DNA from: Pseudomonas psychrophila HA-4
GTDB lineage: Bacteria; Pseudomonadota; Gammaproteobacteria; Pseudomonadales; Pseudomonadaceae
Assembly: GCF_000282975.1 (NCBI RefSeq)
Contig: NZ_ALJC01000015.1
Location: 1 to 63,752 of the forward strand
Direction: 5' to 3'
Length of the DNA: 63,752 nt
A model generated the notes under the pieces. The model saw only the letters and a list, made by a program, of their open reading frames with translations. It did not search any database and was not told the origin of the DNA. This document shows, in pieces, positions 44,856-56,919 of this stretch (within the stretch, counting starts at the first letter, position 1; the number at the start of each line of letters is the position of its first letter). The position numbers and the translations under genes are program-made.

Positions 44856-44944
44856 TTGTGGGAGCGGGCTTGCTCGCGATGCAGGCGACTTGGTTTATCT
44901 GATGAGTTGCGGTGATGCTATCGCGAGCAAGCCCGCTCCCACAA
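44856..44944. repeat. REP doublet with 25-base perfect arms
   Basis: Arms 44856-44880 and 44920-44944 are perfect reverse complements (core GTGGGAGCGGGCTTGCTCGC) around a 39-base centre. It lies between prpF and prpD. This is the cleanest copy in the window of the classic Pseudomonas REP. Confidence 0.92.
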
Positions 44945-45048
44945 AAGCAAGACTGTATTTCAAAGCGGGCATTTAGACCTGCCGTAAACACTAGCCTGAC
45001 CCTGAGGATGGAGCACGACACTCACTCACCCAAATGGAGTCAATCCAC

Positions 45049-46533
45049 ATGAGCGCCAACGTCGACCTCAACAACCGTCCCGACTATGACCAGGTTTTGC
45101 AGGACATTGCCGACTACGTCCTGACGTACCGCATCACTTCCCAGGAAGCCCTGAACACCGCCCGTAACTGTCTGATGGACACCTTGGGCTGCGGCCTGCT
45201 GGCACTGCGTTTTCCTGAATGCACCAAGCATCTGGGGCCTATTGTCGAGGGCACGGTGGTGCCGTTCGGCGCCCGTGTGCCTGGTACGTCTTTTCGCCTG
45301 GATCCGGTGAAAGCCGCATGGGACATCGGCTGCATCGTGCGCTGGCTGGATTACAACGACACCTGGCTTGCGGCGGAGTGGGGGCATCCATCGGACAATC
45401 TGGGCGGGATTCTGGCGGTGGCCGATCACCTCTCGCAAAAGCGCGTGGCCAATGGCGAGGCGCCGTTGACGGTGCGCGCGGTACTTGAAGCGATGATCAT
45501 GGCGCATGAGATTCAAGGCGTCATTGCCCTGGAAAACTCATTTAATCGTGTCGGGCTGGATCATGTGTTGCTGGTTAAAGTCGCTTCGACGGCGGTGTGC
45601 GCCATGTTGATGGGCGCGAACCGCGAGCAGTTATTGTCGGCGCTGTCGCATGCGTTTGTTGATGGTCAGGCGTTGCGTACGTATCGCCACGCGCCGAATG
45701 CCGGATCGCGAAAATCCTGGGCGGCGGGCGATGCATCAAGCCGGGGCGTGCGCTTGGCTGGTATTGCGCTACGCGGTGAGATGGGTATTCCCGGTGTGCT
45801 GACGGCGCCGCAATGGGGTTTTTACGACGTCTTGTTCAGCCACACCAACAAGGACCTGGCGCTCAAGCCCGATGCTCAGCGCCAGTTCAGCCTGTCGCAG
45901 CCTTACGGCACGTATGTGATGGAGAACGTGCTGTTCAAAATCAGTTTTCCAGCTGAGTTTCATGCACAAACTGCCTGCGAGGCGGCGGTGACCTTGCACC
46001 CGCAGGTCAAGGACCGCCTGCACGAGATCGACAGAATCGTGATTACAACCCACGAATCAGCGATTCGGATTATTTCCAAGCAAGGCAAATTGGCCAACCC
46101 GGCGGACCGTGATCACTGCATTCAATACATGACCGCCGTACCGCTGGCGTTTGGCAATCTGGTGGCCGAGCAGTACGAAGACGACTTTCACGCGGCGCAC
46201 CCGATCATCGATGAATTGCGCGAGAAGATGGTCATCGTCGAAGAGCCGCGCTACACCCGCGAATACCTGGAAGCCGACAAACGCTCGATTGCCAACGCGA
46301 TTCAGGTGTTCTTCACAGACGGGACCCGCACCGAGCAAGTGGTGGTGGAGTACCCGATTGGCCATCGTCGGCGCCGGGCAGAGGGTATTCCGTTGCTGGA
46401 AGATAAGTTCAAGGCCAACCTGGCGACGCGTTTTGTAGCCCAGCGCTGCCAGCAGATTTTTGAACTGTGCAAAGACCAGGCGAAGCTTGAGGCGACGCCG
46501 GTTCACACATTTGTAGGACTCTTCGAGCAGTAA
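45049..46533 (+). CDS. prpD: 2-methylcitrate dehydratase PrpD
   Basis: PrpD is the iron-sulfur-independent methylcitrate dehydratase of the MmgE/PrpD family. The 494-residue protein has [17 protein letters not shown] near residue 45 and [20 protein letters not shown] around residue 105. [19 protein letters not shown] follows near residue 230. It duplicates the function of AcnD plus PrpF in the same operon. The ATG at 45049 has GGAG nine bases upstream; an ATG five codons earlier has a poorer site. Confidence 0.95.
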   Translation: MSANVDLNNRPDYDQVLQDIADYVLTYRITSQEALNTARNCLMDTLGCGLLALRFPECTKHLGPIVEGTVVPFGARVPGTSFRLDPVKAAWDIGCIVRWLDYNDTWLAAEWGHPSDNLGGILAVADHLSQKRVANGEAPLTVRAVLEAMIMAHEIQGVIALENSFNRVGLDHVLLVKVASTAVCAMLMGANREQLLSALSHAFVDGQALRTYRHAPNAGSRKSWAAGDASSRGVRLAGIALRGEMGIPGVLTAPQWGFYDVLFSHTNKDLALKPDAQRQFSLSQPYGTYVMENVLFKISFPAEFHAQTACEAAVTLHPQVKDRLHEIDRIVITTHESAIRIISKQGKLANPADRDHCIQYMTAVPLAFGNLVAEQYEDDFHAAHPIIDELREKMVIVEEPRYTREYLEADKRSIANAIQVFFTDGTRTEQVVVEYPIGHRRRRAEGIPLLEDKFKANLATRFVAQRCQQIFELCKDQAKLEATPVHTFVGLFEQ

Positions 46534-46549
46534 GAACAGTTGCAAGCTA

Positions 46550-46603
46550 CAAGCTGCAAGTAAAAGCAGGCACTGCGCCATCTGGCTTTCACCTTGCAGC
46601 TTG
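46550..46603. terminator. inverted repeat between convergent prpD and ppsR
   Basis: CAAGCTGCAAG and CTTGCAGCTTG form an 11-base perfect stem with a 32-base loop. It lies between two convergent genes and may end both transcripts, though T-runs are missing; it also resembles a REP. Confidence 0.45.
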
Positions 46604-46612
46604 TTGCTAGAT

Positions 46613-47431
46613 TCATTTGAAACGTCTTTCTACGCCTTTCTCGACCAGGATCTTGGCCGAGATTTCTTCGACCGAGAAATGCGTGGAGTTGATGTGTGGG
46701 ATGTTTTCACGTTGGAACAGGCGCTCAACCTCGCGAACTTCAAACTCGCACTGGGCAAAACTGGAGTAACGGCTATTGGGTTTGCGCTCGTTACGAATGG
46801 CCGTCAAACGGTCGGGGTCGATGGTCAGGCCGAACAGTTTGTGTTTGTGCTGGCGCAGGGCCGGTGACAACTTGAGGTTTTCCATGTCGTCTTCGGTCAA
46901 CGGGTAGTTGGCCGCCCGAATGCCAAATTGCATGGCCATGTACAAGCACGTCGGGGTTTTGCCACAACGCGACACGCCCACCAGAATCAGGTCGGCCTTG
47001 TCGTATTTGTGGGTGCGCGCGCCGTCATCGTTGTCGAGGGCAAAGTTCACCGCCTCGATACGCTCCATGTAATTGGAGTTGTGGCCAATAGAGTGCGATT
47101 TGCCGACCGAGTATGAAGAGTGCTCAGCCAGTTCTTGTTCAAGTGGCGCTAGGAAACTGGAAAAGATGTCGATCATGAAGCCATTGGAAGTGGCCAGGAT
47201 CTCGCGAATATCCTGATTGACAATAGTGTCGAAGATGATCGGGCGAAGGCCGTCTTTTTCGGCGGCGTTATCGATTTGTTGTACCATTACCCGCGCTTTT
47301 TCTACGCTATCGATGTAAGGGCGTGTGAATTTGCTGAAGGTCACATTTTCAAATTGTGCCAACAAACTTTGACCGAGGGTCTCGGCTGTAATGCCGGTGC
47401 CGTCGGAAATAAAGAAAGCAGATCGTTTCAT
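46613..47431 (-). CDS. ppsR: PEP synthetase regulatory protein (kinase/pyrophosphorylase)
   Basis: PpsR (DUF299) inactivates PEP synthase by ADP-dependent phosphorylation of a threonine and reactivates it by phosphate-dependent dephosphorylation. The 272-residue protein starts [20 protein letters not shown] and has the P-loop [19 protein letters not shown] near residue 155. It ends [12 protein letters not shown]. It is divergent from ppsA, its target, with 178 bases between the starts. The ribosome site AAGGCG precedes the ATG. Confidence 0.95.
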   Translation of the reverse strand: MKRSAFFISDGTGITAETLGQSLLAQFENVTFSKFTRPYIDSVEKARVMVQQIDNAAEKDGLRPIIFDTIVNQDIREILATSNGFMIDIFSSFLAPLEQELAEHSSYSVGKSHSIGHNSNYMERIEAVNFALDNDDGARTHKYDKADLILVGVSRCGKTPTCLYMAMQFGIRAANYPLTEDDMENLKLSPALRQHKHKLFGLTIDPDRLTAIRNERKPNSRYSSFAQCEFEVREVERLFQRENIPHINSTHFSVEEISAKILVEKGVERRFK

Positions 47432-47609
47432 TTGCGCCTTGGGCCTTAAGCTGGTGACGTTTCTTGGATATGATAGGCGCGATTTTGTCGCCCTGAATGG
47501 CAGGCAGTGTCACTTATTTTCCAGGTCCAGGCCACAAACGCTGAGATGCTCCAGAGATGAGTGTCCAGCGCCCTGAGCTTTTCCCAACACAGTTAGTGGA
47601 GAGATCACC

Positions 47610-49985
<2,376 letters not shown>

Positions 49986-50043
49986 GTCGTTGAGAGAAGG
50001 GCAGGGCTGCCATCAGGCAGTTCTGCTCTTTATAAGCAGTTTT

Positions 50044-50076
50044 AGGGCGAGTTCCGATGTGGATTCGCCCTTTTTT
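50044..50076 (+). terminator. ppsA terminator
   Basis: AGGGCGA, 14-base loop, TCGCCCT, then TTTTT. A clear intrinsic terminator 60 bases after ppsA. It overlaps the region upstream of the next start, which argues against longer starts for that gene. Confidence 0.88.
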
Positions 50077-50089
50077 GTGCAAGAGCATT

Positions 50090-51043
50090 ATGCAAAGCAG
50101 CAGTCATCTTTTTCCCGTTGCCCTGATTAGCGCTGAGCGTCGGGGGGATCTGAGCGAAGACGTTTATCGCTTGAAGCCCGCTAACAGCCCGGATATTTCC
50201 GTGGAGTTGGTGGTCACCCGCCTGGGCATGGCCGACGCCAGCCAGGTGCGGGGCGTGCCGGTTATCCTGTTACACGGCAGCTTTTCCAATCGACGTTTCT
50301 GGTACTCGCCCAAAGGTGTCGGGCTGGGCGCGTTTTTGGCGCGTGCAGGCTTTGATGTGTGGCTGCCCGAAATGCGCGGGCATGGGCTGTCGTCGCGCAA
50401 TATTCACTGGGCCAGAAATCGCGTGGCTGACTATGCCCGCTACGATTTGCCGGCCATCAGTGCGTTTGTGCGTGAGCAAAGCGGGCAAGTGCCGCACTGG
50501 ATCGGCCACTCTCAAGGGGCTATCAGTCTGGCTGCGGCCCTGGGTGGTCAGTATCTGGAGGCGGATGACGTGGCCTCGGTCGCGTTTTTTGGCTGCCAGA
50601 TCAACCGTCGTTATTGGTCACTGAAAATTGCGCCGGTGCAATGGTGCGCTTATCTGCTGTTGAAGCGTTTTACGCACTTGTCGGGCACACGGCTCAAACG
50701 CGGGCCGGAAGACGAACCTGTCAGCATCGCCCTTGAAACCTTGCGCTGGAATGGCTTTCTGGGCCGTTTCAAAGACGCTGAGCGGGATTGGTGGGCCGGG
50801 CTGGCTGAGGTCCAATTGCCTGCGCTGGTAGTGGCTGCGCAAGGTGATCGGGTAACGCCTGAGTGGGCATGCCGTAAATTGTATGACCAGTTAGGCTCTG
50901 CGCAGCGCACGTTTGTCTCTTTGGCGCGCGGGCAGACATTCAGCTCTGACTTTGGTCACGTCGAGATGTTGGTAAGTCCGGCGGCTCAACAAGAGGTCTG
51001 GCCATTGGTACTTGATTGGCTGGCACAGGATGAAACGCGCTGA
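50090..51043 (+). CDS. alpha/beta hydrolase
   Basis: This 317-residue cytosolic alpha/beta-fold hydrolase has the oxyanion segment VILLHGSFSNRRFW, the nucleophile elbow IGHSQGAIS (Ser of G-H-S-Q-G), an acid in AAQGDRVTPEWA and the catalytic His in FGHVEM. The substrate is unknown. The conserved place between ppsA and rraA in pseudomonads is recalled, not shown here. The ATG at 50090 lies just past the ppsA terminator. Confidence 0.85.
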   Translation: MQSSSHLFPVALISAERRGDLSEDVYRLKPANSPDISVELVVTRLGMADASQVRGVPVILLHGSFSNRRFWYSPKGVGLGAFLARAGFDVWLPEMRGHGLSSRNIHWARNRVADYARYDLPAISAFVREQSGQVPHWIGHSQGAISLAAALGGQYLEADDVASVAFFGCQINRRYWSLKIAPVQWCAYLLLKRFTHLSGTRLKRGPEDEPVSIALETLRWNGFLGRFKDAERDWWAGLAEVQLPALVVAAQGDRVTPEWACRKLYDQLGSAQRTFVSLARGQTFSSDFGHVEMLVSPAAQQEVWPLVLDWLAQDETR

Positions 51044-51229
51044 TACGTGTTGTCGGGGTTTCGATCGGTAAAGGTTGCGGCTAATATCTGACGAATCAGC
51101 TTCTTATAGTCATATTGTGTGAGTGCTTGGTCGATTGGTCCTCTGGGTCATCTATAAAGGCAGCTTCCATCAGAACGTCTATAACGTTAGCAACCCTCGT
51201 TGCGCCTACCTTTTAACAGGAGCTTTTTC

Positions 51230-51721
51230 ATGAACCACTACATCACTCCCGATTTGTGCGATGCCTACCCTGAGCTGGTGCAGGTGCTGGAGCCCATGTT
51301 CAGTAACTTTGGCGGGCGTGACTCCTTTGGTGGCGAGATTGTGACCATCAAATGCTTTGAAGATAACTCGCTGGTCAAAGACCAGGTCGAGCTTAAGGGC
51401 AATGGCAAGGTCTTGGTGGTGGATGGGGGTGGTTCCCTGCGTCGAGCCCTGTTGGGTGACATGCTGGCTGAAAAAGCGGCCAAAAATGGCTGGGAAGGGT
51501 TGGTGATTTACGGCTGCATTCGCGACGTGGACGTCATAGCGCAAACAGACCTTGGCGTTCAGGCCTTGGCCAGTCACCCGTTGAAGACTGACAAGCGCGG
51601 GATCGGTGACTTGAACGTGGCTGTCACGTTTGCAGGCGTCACGTTCCGCCCGGGAGAATTCATTTATGCGGATAACAATGGCGTTATTATTTCGCCTTCT
51701 GCGCTGAAAATGCCCGACTAA
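51230..51721 (+). CDS. rraA: ribonuclease E activity regulator RraA
   Basis: RraA-family proteins bind RNase E in Escherichia coli and lower its activity; some members are HMG/oxaloacetate aldolases. The 163-residue protein has [39 protein letters not shown] and [18 protein letters not shown]. The last motifs are [21 protein letters not shown] and [14 protein letters not shown]. The ATG at 51230 follows AACAGGAG. It is probably its own unit; cmaX starts 24 bases after its stop. Confidence 0.93.
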   Translation: MNHYITPDLCDAYPELVQVLEPMFSNFGGRDSFGGEIVTIKCFEDNSLVKDQVELKGNGKVLVVDGGGSLRRALLGDMLAEKAAKNGWEGLVIYGCIRDVDVIAQTDLGVQALASHPLKTDKRGIGDLNVAVTFAGVTFRPGEFIYADNNGVIISPSALKMPD

Positions 51722-51745
51722 ACGCTTTGACGACAAGGATCACGG

Positions 51746-52741
51746 ATGTTTGAGGAAGACAACGCGCAGTGGGGGCTGGTGCATGCCCTGCTGCTGGACG
51801 GTGAGGGCGGTGCGCGGCCCATTTCGCGCTCCGACCTGAATGACCTTGAGCTTAAAAGCCATGAAAGCCTTTGGTTGCACTGGGATCGCAGTCACCCGCA
51901 AACCCAGAGCTGGTTACGCACTTCGAGCGGTTTGAGCGATTTCAGCTGCGACTTGCTGCTTGAAGAAAACACCCGTCCACGCTTGCTGCCATTGCCCGAT
52001 AACGAGCTCTTGCTGTTTTTGCGCGGGGTGAACCTCAATCCAGGTGCCGAGCCTGAAGACATGGTGTCGCTGCGTATTTTCGGCAGTTCGCAACGGGTCA
52101 TTTCGTTGCGCTTTCGGCCGTTGCGCGCGATTGATGAAATGCTGAGTGACTTCGAGCATGGCGAAGGTCCAAAAAACCCCGCTGAACTGATGCTTTACCT
52201 CGCTCAGTACCTGACGCTGAAAGTTCAGGATTTGATCGGTGAGCTGTCTGAAATCGTCGATGACGAAGAAGATAAAATAGATGCCGACGAACGGTATACC
52301 CCTGAACACAGCGCTATTTTGCAGATCCGCCGCAGGGCAGCAGGCTTGCGCCGTTTTCTGGCACCCCAGCGTGATATTTTCGGTCAGCTAACGCGTACAA
52401 AACTACCGTGGTTCAGCAGCGATGTGGCTGATTACTGGAACGAACTCAACAACAGTCTGACGCGCTATCTCGAAGAGCTCGAACTGACCCGCGAGCGCGT
52501 GGGGCTGGTTCTTGAGGCGGTAGATCGTCGTTTGAATGTGCGTATGAGTCGCATCATGTACCGCTTTGGTGTGCTCACCGGGATCTTCTTGCCGATTACC
52601 TTTATGACCGGCTTGTTGGGGATCAACGTAGGCGGTGTGCCGTTCTCCGATAACCCTTATGGTTTTGCCGTGATGTGCGCTGTGATGCTGGTTATTGGTT
52701 TGGGGCAGTGGTGGTTTTATCGCCGTTTGCAGTGGCTGTGA
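51746..52741 (+). CDS. cmaX: CorA-like divalent metal transporter CmaX
   Basis: This 331-residue protein has a long cytosolic N-terminal domain and two C-terminal helices, as in CorA/ZntB. The pore signature TGLLGINVGG has GIN in place of the CorA GMN, as in the ZntB group. The last helix lies at GFAVMCAVMLVIGLGQWWFY. The name comes from the cmaX-crfX-cmpX-sigX-oprF order known in P. aeruginosa. Magnesium or zinc transport is a family-level inference. Confidence 0.9.
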   Translation: MFEEDNAQWGLVHALLLDGEGGARPISRSDLNDLELKSHESLWLHWDRSHPQTQSWLRTSSGLSDFSCDLLLEENTRPRLLPLPDNELLLFLRGVNLNPGAEPEDMVSLRIFGSSQRVISLRFRPLRAIDEMLSDFEHGEGPKNPAELMLYLAQYLTLKVQDLIGELSEIVDDEEDKIDADERYTPEHSAILQIRRRAAGLRRFLAPQRDIFGQLTRTKLPWFSSDVADYWNELNNSLTRYLEELELTRERVGLVLEAVDRRLNVRMSRIMYRFGVLTGIFLPITFMTGLLGINVGGVPFSDNPYGFAVMCAVMLVIGLGQWWFYRRLQWL

Positions 52742-52805
52742 ACACGCGTGAATGTGACCCGATGTAAATAGCCTGCGTCTTTCACAGACATACCGAGAGG
52801 TGCTT

Positions 52806-53051
52806 ATGCACGATCCGTTTGAACAGTCGTTGCGTGAAATGCTCAAGGCGCCATCGTCCACCCGAGACGACGATGCGTGTTTGGGTCGAGTTCTGAAAAC
52901 CGCTAACCGACAGGTTGGCGCGGGTGACCTTTTCAGTTTGCCGGGTCGCTGGATGCAAGCACTGACGATTGCTTTGAATAGCGGTTCCGCTCATATTGCG
53001 CCCGTTTCGCGGCGCAAACCTGCTGCTCGCCCTGTTGATAAGGCTGATTGA
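52806..53051 (+). CDS. crfX: small protein CrfX
   Basis: This 81-residue cytosolic protein (MHDPFEQSLREMLKAP at the start, basic RRKPAARPVDKAD at the end) lies between cmaX and cmpX. That matches the crfX position and size in other pseudomonads. Its function is not established; it belongs to the cell-envelope stress neighbourhood of sigX. The ATG at 52806 has GAGAGG upstream. It ends two bases before the cmpX start. Confidence 0.85.
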   Translation: MHDPFEQSLREMLKAPSSTRDDDACLGRVLKTANRQVGAGDLFSLPGRWMQALTIALNSGSAHIAPVSRRKPAARPVDKAD

Positions 53052-53053
53052 AC

Positions 53054-53878
53054 ATGGAACTTGATCTCTGGACCCAGAGCCTGGTCACGGCAATGACTGC
53101 CTTGTGGACTAAAATAGCCAACTTCATTCCGAACCTTTTCGGGGCGCTGGTGGTCGTACTGCTAGGTTTCGTGGTTGCCAAACTGCTTGATACCTTGCTG
53201 TCGAAATTGCTTGCAAAACTGGGCCTTGACCGCCTCATGGGTGGCACTGGCCTGACCAAGATCCTGGCGCGTGTGGGCATCAAGGTGCCCATCTCGACCT
53301 TGATCGGAAAAATTGTCTATTGGTTCATCCTGCTGGTCTTTCTGGTGTCAGCGGCTCAATCGCTGGGCCTGGATCGCGTTTCTGCAGCACTGGATATTTT
53401 TACGGTTTATTTGCCCAAGGTGTTTGGCGCGCTGCTAGTGTTGCTAGCGGGTGTGCTGGTAGCACAACTGCTCAATGGTTTAGTGCGTGGTGCTGCCGAA
53501 AGTGTCGGCTTTGATTACGCAAGCGGCTTGGGACGTGTGGCGCAGGGCTTGGTCATCATCATCAGTATTTCGGTCGCAATTAGTCAGTTAGAGGTTAAAA
53601 CCGACCTCCTGAACCATGTGATTGTGATTGTGTTGATTACCGTTGGTCTGGCTGTCGCCTTAGCGATGGGGCTGGGAAGTCGTGAAATTGCCGGGCAGAT
53701 TCTTGCCGGGATCTATGTGCGTGAGTTGTATCAGGTGGGGCAAGAAGTGCGAGTTGGCGAGGTCGAAGGGCAGATCGAAGAGATCGGCACGGTTAAAACC
53801 ACATTGCTGACCGAGGAAGGTGAGCTAGTCTCAATTTCCAATCGGATTTTGCTGGAGCAGCATGTGACCAGTCGCTAA
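53054..53878 (+). CDS. cmpX: MscS-like membrane protein CmpX
   Basis: This 274-residue membrane protein has four to five helices and a cytosolic beta domain. The N-terminal helix carries FIPNLFGALVVVLLGFVVAK. The MscS-type segment is LAMGLGSREIAGQILAG (about 215-231), and the beta domain is YQVGQEVRVGEVEGQIEEIG. CmpX belongs to the small mechanosensitive-channel family and influences SigX activity in P. aeruginosa. I start at ATG 53054; a TTG two codons upstream is unlikely. Confidence 0.92.
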   Translation: MELDLWTQSLVTAMTALWTKIANFIPNLFGALVVVLLGFVVAKLLDTLLSKLLAKLGLDRLMGGTGLTKILARVGIKVPISTLIGKIVYWFILLVFLVSAAQSLGLDRVSAALDIFTVYLPKVFGALLVLLAGVLVAQLLNGLVRGAAESVGFDYASGLGRVAQGLVIIISISVAISQLEVKTDLLNHVIVIVLITVGLAVALAMGLGSREIAGQILAGIYVRELYQVGQEVRVGEVEGQIEEIGTVKTTLLTEEGELVSISNRILLEQHVTSR

Positions 53879-53971
53879 TGCGGCAAACCCTGCTAATGTA
53901 TGCCGCCGTAAAAACGCCTGCTTCTGAGGTTGATACGGTGGCCATTGACCTGACTGTCGGCACGACTCGTT

Positions 53972-54562
53972 TTGAATAAAGCCCAACCGCTGTCCATGCG
54001 CTACGACCCCCGTGAGCTCTCTGATGAGGAGTTGGTTGCGCGCGCGCATGATGAGTTGTTCCACGTTACACGTGCTTATGAAGAATTGATGCGTCGCTAT
54101 CAACGCACTTTGTTCAACGTTTGTTCAAGGTATTTAGGGAACGATAGGGACGCTGATGATGTCTGTCAGGAAGTGATGCTTAAGGTGCTGTACGGCTTGA
54201 AGAATTTTGAGGGCAAATCGAAATTCAAGACATGGCTATATAGCATCACTTACAACGAATGCATCACACAGTATCGGAAAGAACGGCGAAAGCGTCGCTT
54301 GATGGACGCATTAAGTATTGACCCCCTTGAGGAAGCGTCTGAGGAAAAGGCGCCGAAACCTGAGGAAAAGGGCGGACTTGATCGCTGGTTGGTGCATGTG
54401 AACCCGATTGATCGCGAAATTTTAGTGCTGCGTTTTGTCGCAGAACTGGAATTTCAGGAAATCGCAGACATAATGCATATGGGTTTGAGCGCGACGAAGA
54501 TGAGATACAAGCGTGCTCTTGATAAATTGCGTGAGAAATTTGCAGGTATTGCTGAAACTTAG
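53972..54562 (+). CDS. sigX: ECF sigma factor SigX
   Basis: SigX is the extracytoplasmic-function sigma factor that controls membrane fluidity and lipid genes and oprF. The 196-residue protein has region 2 (DADDVCQEVMLKVLYGL, FKTWLYSITYNECI) and region 4 (IDREILVLRFVAELEFQEIA, MHMGLSATKMRYKRALDKL). Most members start at the TTG used here; an ATG at residue 9 is an alternative. No anti-sigma gene is adjacent. oprF follows after 106 bases with a hairpin in the gap. Confidence 0.94.
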   Translation: MNKAQPLSMRYDPRELSDEELVARAHDELFHVTRAYEELMRRYQRTLFNVCSRYLGNDRDADDVCQEVMLKVLYGLKNFEGKSKFKTWLYSITYNECITQYRKERRKRRLMDALSIDPLEEASEEKAPKPEEKGGLDRWLVHVNPIDREILVLRFVAELEFQEIADIMHMGLSATKMRYKRALDKLREKFAGIAET

Positions 54563-54668
54563 TTCAGTGCAAATGGATCTACGTGTAGGTAAGGTCTGAT
54601 AGACTTGCCGCCGAGTTGTCCCCCGGTATGTGGGACTGCTTTACAATCACCAGATGGGGATTTAACGG

Positions 54669-55646
54669 ATGAAACTGAAAAACACCTTGGGCATTGCCAT
54701 TGGTTCCTTTGTAGCCGCAACTTCGTTCGGTGCCCTGGCACAAGGCCAAGGCGCGGTCGAGGGTGAACTGTTCTACAAAAAACAGTACAACGACAGCGTC
54801 AAGCACGTAGAAGACGGTTACAACCCAGGCGCATCGATCGGTTACTTCCTGACCGACGACGTTTCGTTGAACCTGACCTACGACACCACTAACCACACCC
54901 GTTCGAACGACGGCACTGGCCATCAGAAAATCAAAGGCGACAACTTTGGTCTGAACGCTCAGTACCACTTCGGCACCGTAGGTGACGCACTGCGTCCATA
55001 CGTTTCCGGTGGCGTTGCTCACAAGAGCATGACCAACGTAGAAGCTGACGGCCACAGCGGTCGCGACAAGTCGACTTTCCTGACTGCCGGCGCTGGCGTT
55101 AAGTGGTACATCACTGACAACTTGTTCGCCCGTGCAGGCGTTGAAGCTGACTACAAACTGGACAACGGCAAGTGGGACTACGCTCCTACCGTTGGCCTGG
55201 GTGTTAACTTCGGCGGCAGCGGCGGCAAAGTAGCTCCGGCTCCAGTTCCAGCTCCAGCACCAATCGCTGAGCCAGAACCAGAAGCTCCGATCGCTGAAGT
55301 TGTTAAAGTTGAGCTGGACGTTAAGTTCGACTTCGACAAAGCAGTTGTTAAGTCTCAGTACCTGCCAGACATCAAGAACGTTGCTCAGTTCATGCAGCAG
55401 TACCCAGCAACCAACACTACTGTGAATGGTTACACTGACAGCGTCGGTACCGATGCTTACAACCAGAAGCTGTCGCAGCGTCGTGCTGACTCTGTGCGTC
55501 AAGCTCTGGTTCAGCAAGGTGTTTCTGCTGGTCGTGTAGACGCAGTTGGCCACGGTAAAGCTGATCCAATCGCTACCAACTCGACTGATGAAGGTCGTGC
55601 TCTGAACCGTCGCGTAGAAGCAGTTGTTCAAGCTCAAGCTAAGTAA
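54669..55646 (+). CDS. oprF: major outer membrane porin OprF
   Basis: OprF (OmpA family) is the main structural porin of Pseudomonas. The 325-residue precursor has a signal peptide (MKLKNTLGIAIGSFVAATSFG, cut near ALAQ) and an eight-strand N-terminal barrel (about 25-185). A Pro/Ala hinge (APAPVPAPAPIAEPEPEAP) and a C-terminal peptidoglycan-binding OmpA domain follow (FDFDKAVVKSQY, GYTDSVGTDAYNQKLSQRRA). It contains no cysteine, whereas P. aeruginosa OprF has four. Codon use is strongly biased, as in highly expressed genes. Confidence 0.97.
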   Translation: MKLKNTLGIAIGSFVAATSFGALAQGQGAVEGELFYKKQYNDSVKHVEDGYNPGASIGYFLTDDVSLNLTYDTTNHTRSNDGTGHQKIKGDNFGLNAQYHFGTVGDALRPYVSGGVAHKSMTNVEADGHSGRDKSTFLTAGAGVKWYITDNLFARAGVEADYKLDNGKWDYAPTVGLGVNFGGSGGKVAPAPVPAPAPIAEPEPEAPIAEVVKVELDVKFDFDKAVVKSQYLPDIKNVAQFMQQYPATNTTVNGYTDSVGTDAYNQKLSQRRADSVRQALVQQGVSAGRVDAVGHGKADPIATNSTDEGRALNRRVEAVVQAQAK

Positions 55647-55666
55647 TTTTTAGCTCGCTTGATCAG

Positions 55667-55692
55667 AAAAACCCGGCTTAGGCCGGGTTTTT
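55667..55692 (+). terminator. oprF terminator
   Basis: AAAAACCCGGC, 4-base loop, GCCGGGTTTTT. A strong intrinsic terminator 20 bases after the oprF stop. Confidence 0.92.
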
Positions 55693-55767
55693 CTTTGCCT
55701 GTGATTTGCCGGGTGTCGCAGCTATAATCGCGCCCTCTTTCCGTTATCTTTAGAGTCCATTGCGCCC

Positions 55768-56793
55768 ATGTATAACCTGGCCCGCCAGCTGCTTTTCAAA
55801 CTTTCCCCTGAAACCTCTCACGATCTGTCCTTGGACTTGATCGGCGCGGGCGGCCGTCTGGGGCTTAATGGTTTGTTGTGCAAGGCACCGGCGAAGCTGC
55901 CAGTGACAGTCATGGGGCTAAACTTTCCAAACCCGGTCGGGCTGGCCGCAGGTCTGGATAAAAACGGTGCAGCCATCGATGGCTTCGCCCAATTGGGTTT
56001 TGGTTTTGTTGAAGTCGGCACGGTGACCCCGCGTCCTCAGCCGGGCAATCCCAAGCCGCGTATTTTTCGATTGCCTGAAGCGCAGGCAATCATCAATCGT
56101 ATGGGGTTCAACAACCTTGGCGTTGATCATTTGTTGAACCGTGTACAGGCGGCCAAATACACCGGCATCTTGGGGATCAATATCGGCAAAAACTTCGACA
56201 CGCCGGTTGAGCGTGCCGTTGATGATTACCTGATTTGCCTAGACAAGGTTTACGCCTACGCCAGCTACGTGACCGTCAACGTCAGCTCACCTAACACGCC
56301 GGGTCTGCGCAGCTTGCAGTTTGGGGATTCGCTCAAGCAATTGCTCGAAGCCTTACAGCTGCGTCAGAACGAACTCACGCAACGCCACGGTAAGCGCGTA
56401 CCTCTGGCGATTAAGATCGCGCCTGACATGACAGACGAAGAAACCGTTCTCGTGGCTCAGGCGCTGCTAGAGACCGGTATGGATGCTGTGATTGCGACCA
56501 ATACCACGCTTAGCCGCGTCGGCGTAGAAGGTTTGGCGCACGGTGACGAAGCGGGCGGTTTGTCTGGCGCTCCAGTGCTGGAAAAAAGCACCCATACGGT
56601 CAAAGTGCTTGCCGCTGAGTTGGCGGGGCGGATGCCGATCATCGCCGCAGGCGGTATTACTGAAGGCAAGCATGCGGCTGAGAAAATCGCCGCAGGTGCC
56701 AGCCTGGTGCAAATTTACTCGGGGTTCATCTACAAAGGACCGGCTTTGATTCGTGAGTCGGTTGATGCCATTTCATCCTTGGGCCGCCAATAA
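55768..56793 (+). CDS. pyrD: quinone-dependent dihydroorotate dehydrogenase
   Basis: PyrD oxidises dihydroorotate to orotate in pyrimidine synthesis, using ubiquinone at the inner membrane. The 341-residue class 2 enzyme has an N-terminal amphipathic helix region ([18 protein letters not shown]). [19 protein letters not shown], the catalytic [15 protein letters not shown] (Ser) and [20 protein letters not shown] (FMN phosphate) follow. It is not operonic with oprF. The next gene, rmf, is convergent. Confidence 0.96.
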   Translation: MYNLARQLLFKLSPETSHDLSLDLIGAGGRLGLNGLLCKAPAKLPVTVMGLNFPNPVGLAAGLDKNGAAIDGFAQLGFGFVEVGTVTPRPQPGNPKPRIFRLPEAQAIINRMGFNNLGVDHLLNRVQAAKYTGILGINIGKNFDTPVERAVDDYLICLDKVYAYASYVTVNVSSPNTPGLRSLQFGDSLKQLLEALQLRQNELTQRHGKRVPLAIKIAPDMTDEETVLVAQALLETGMDAVIATNTTLSRVGVEGLAHGDEAGGLSGAPVLEKSTHTVKVLAAELAGRMPIIAAGGITEGKHAAEKIAAGASLVQIYSGFIYKGPALIRESVDAISSLGRQ

Positions 56794-56816
56794 GCAGCAC
56801 AGCTAAAAACAGGCAT

Positions 56817-56843
56817 AAAAAAGGGCTCCTCTAAGGAGCCCTT
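56817..56843 (-). terminator. terminator between pyrD and rmf
   Basis: GGGCTCC/GGAGCCC stem with a 5-base loop. The six-base A-run on the left becomes a T-run on the minus strand, so it best serves rmf. It may also slow pyrD transcripts. Confidence 0.75.
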
Positions 56844-56919
56844 GGGCCGAAGCCCGCCGCCTGGATAGGACGGCAAGGTTAAATCGTTGCAGCTTCGTGG
56901 TGGTGTTACGTGCCCGGTA

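Noticed and set aside
50057..50089. Longer start for the alpha/beta hydrolase
   Set aside because: The first codons would lie inside the ppsA terminator hairpin; the ATG at 50090 is better.
54579..55637. 352-codon open frame antisense to oprF
   Set aside because: Ser/Val-rich mirror of the strongly biased oprF codons; no ribosome site or family.
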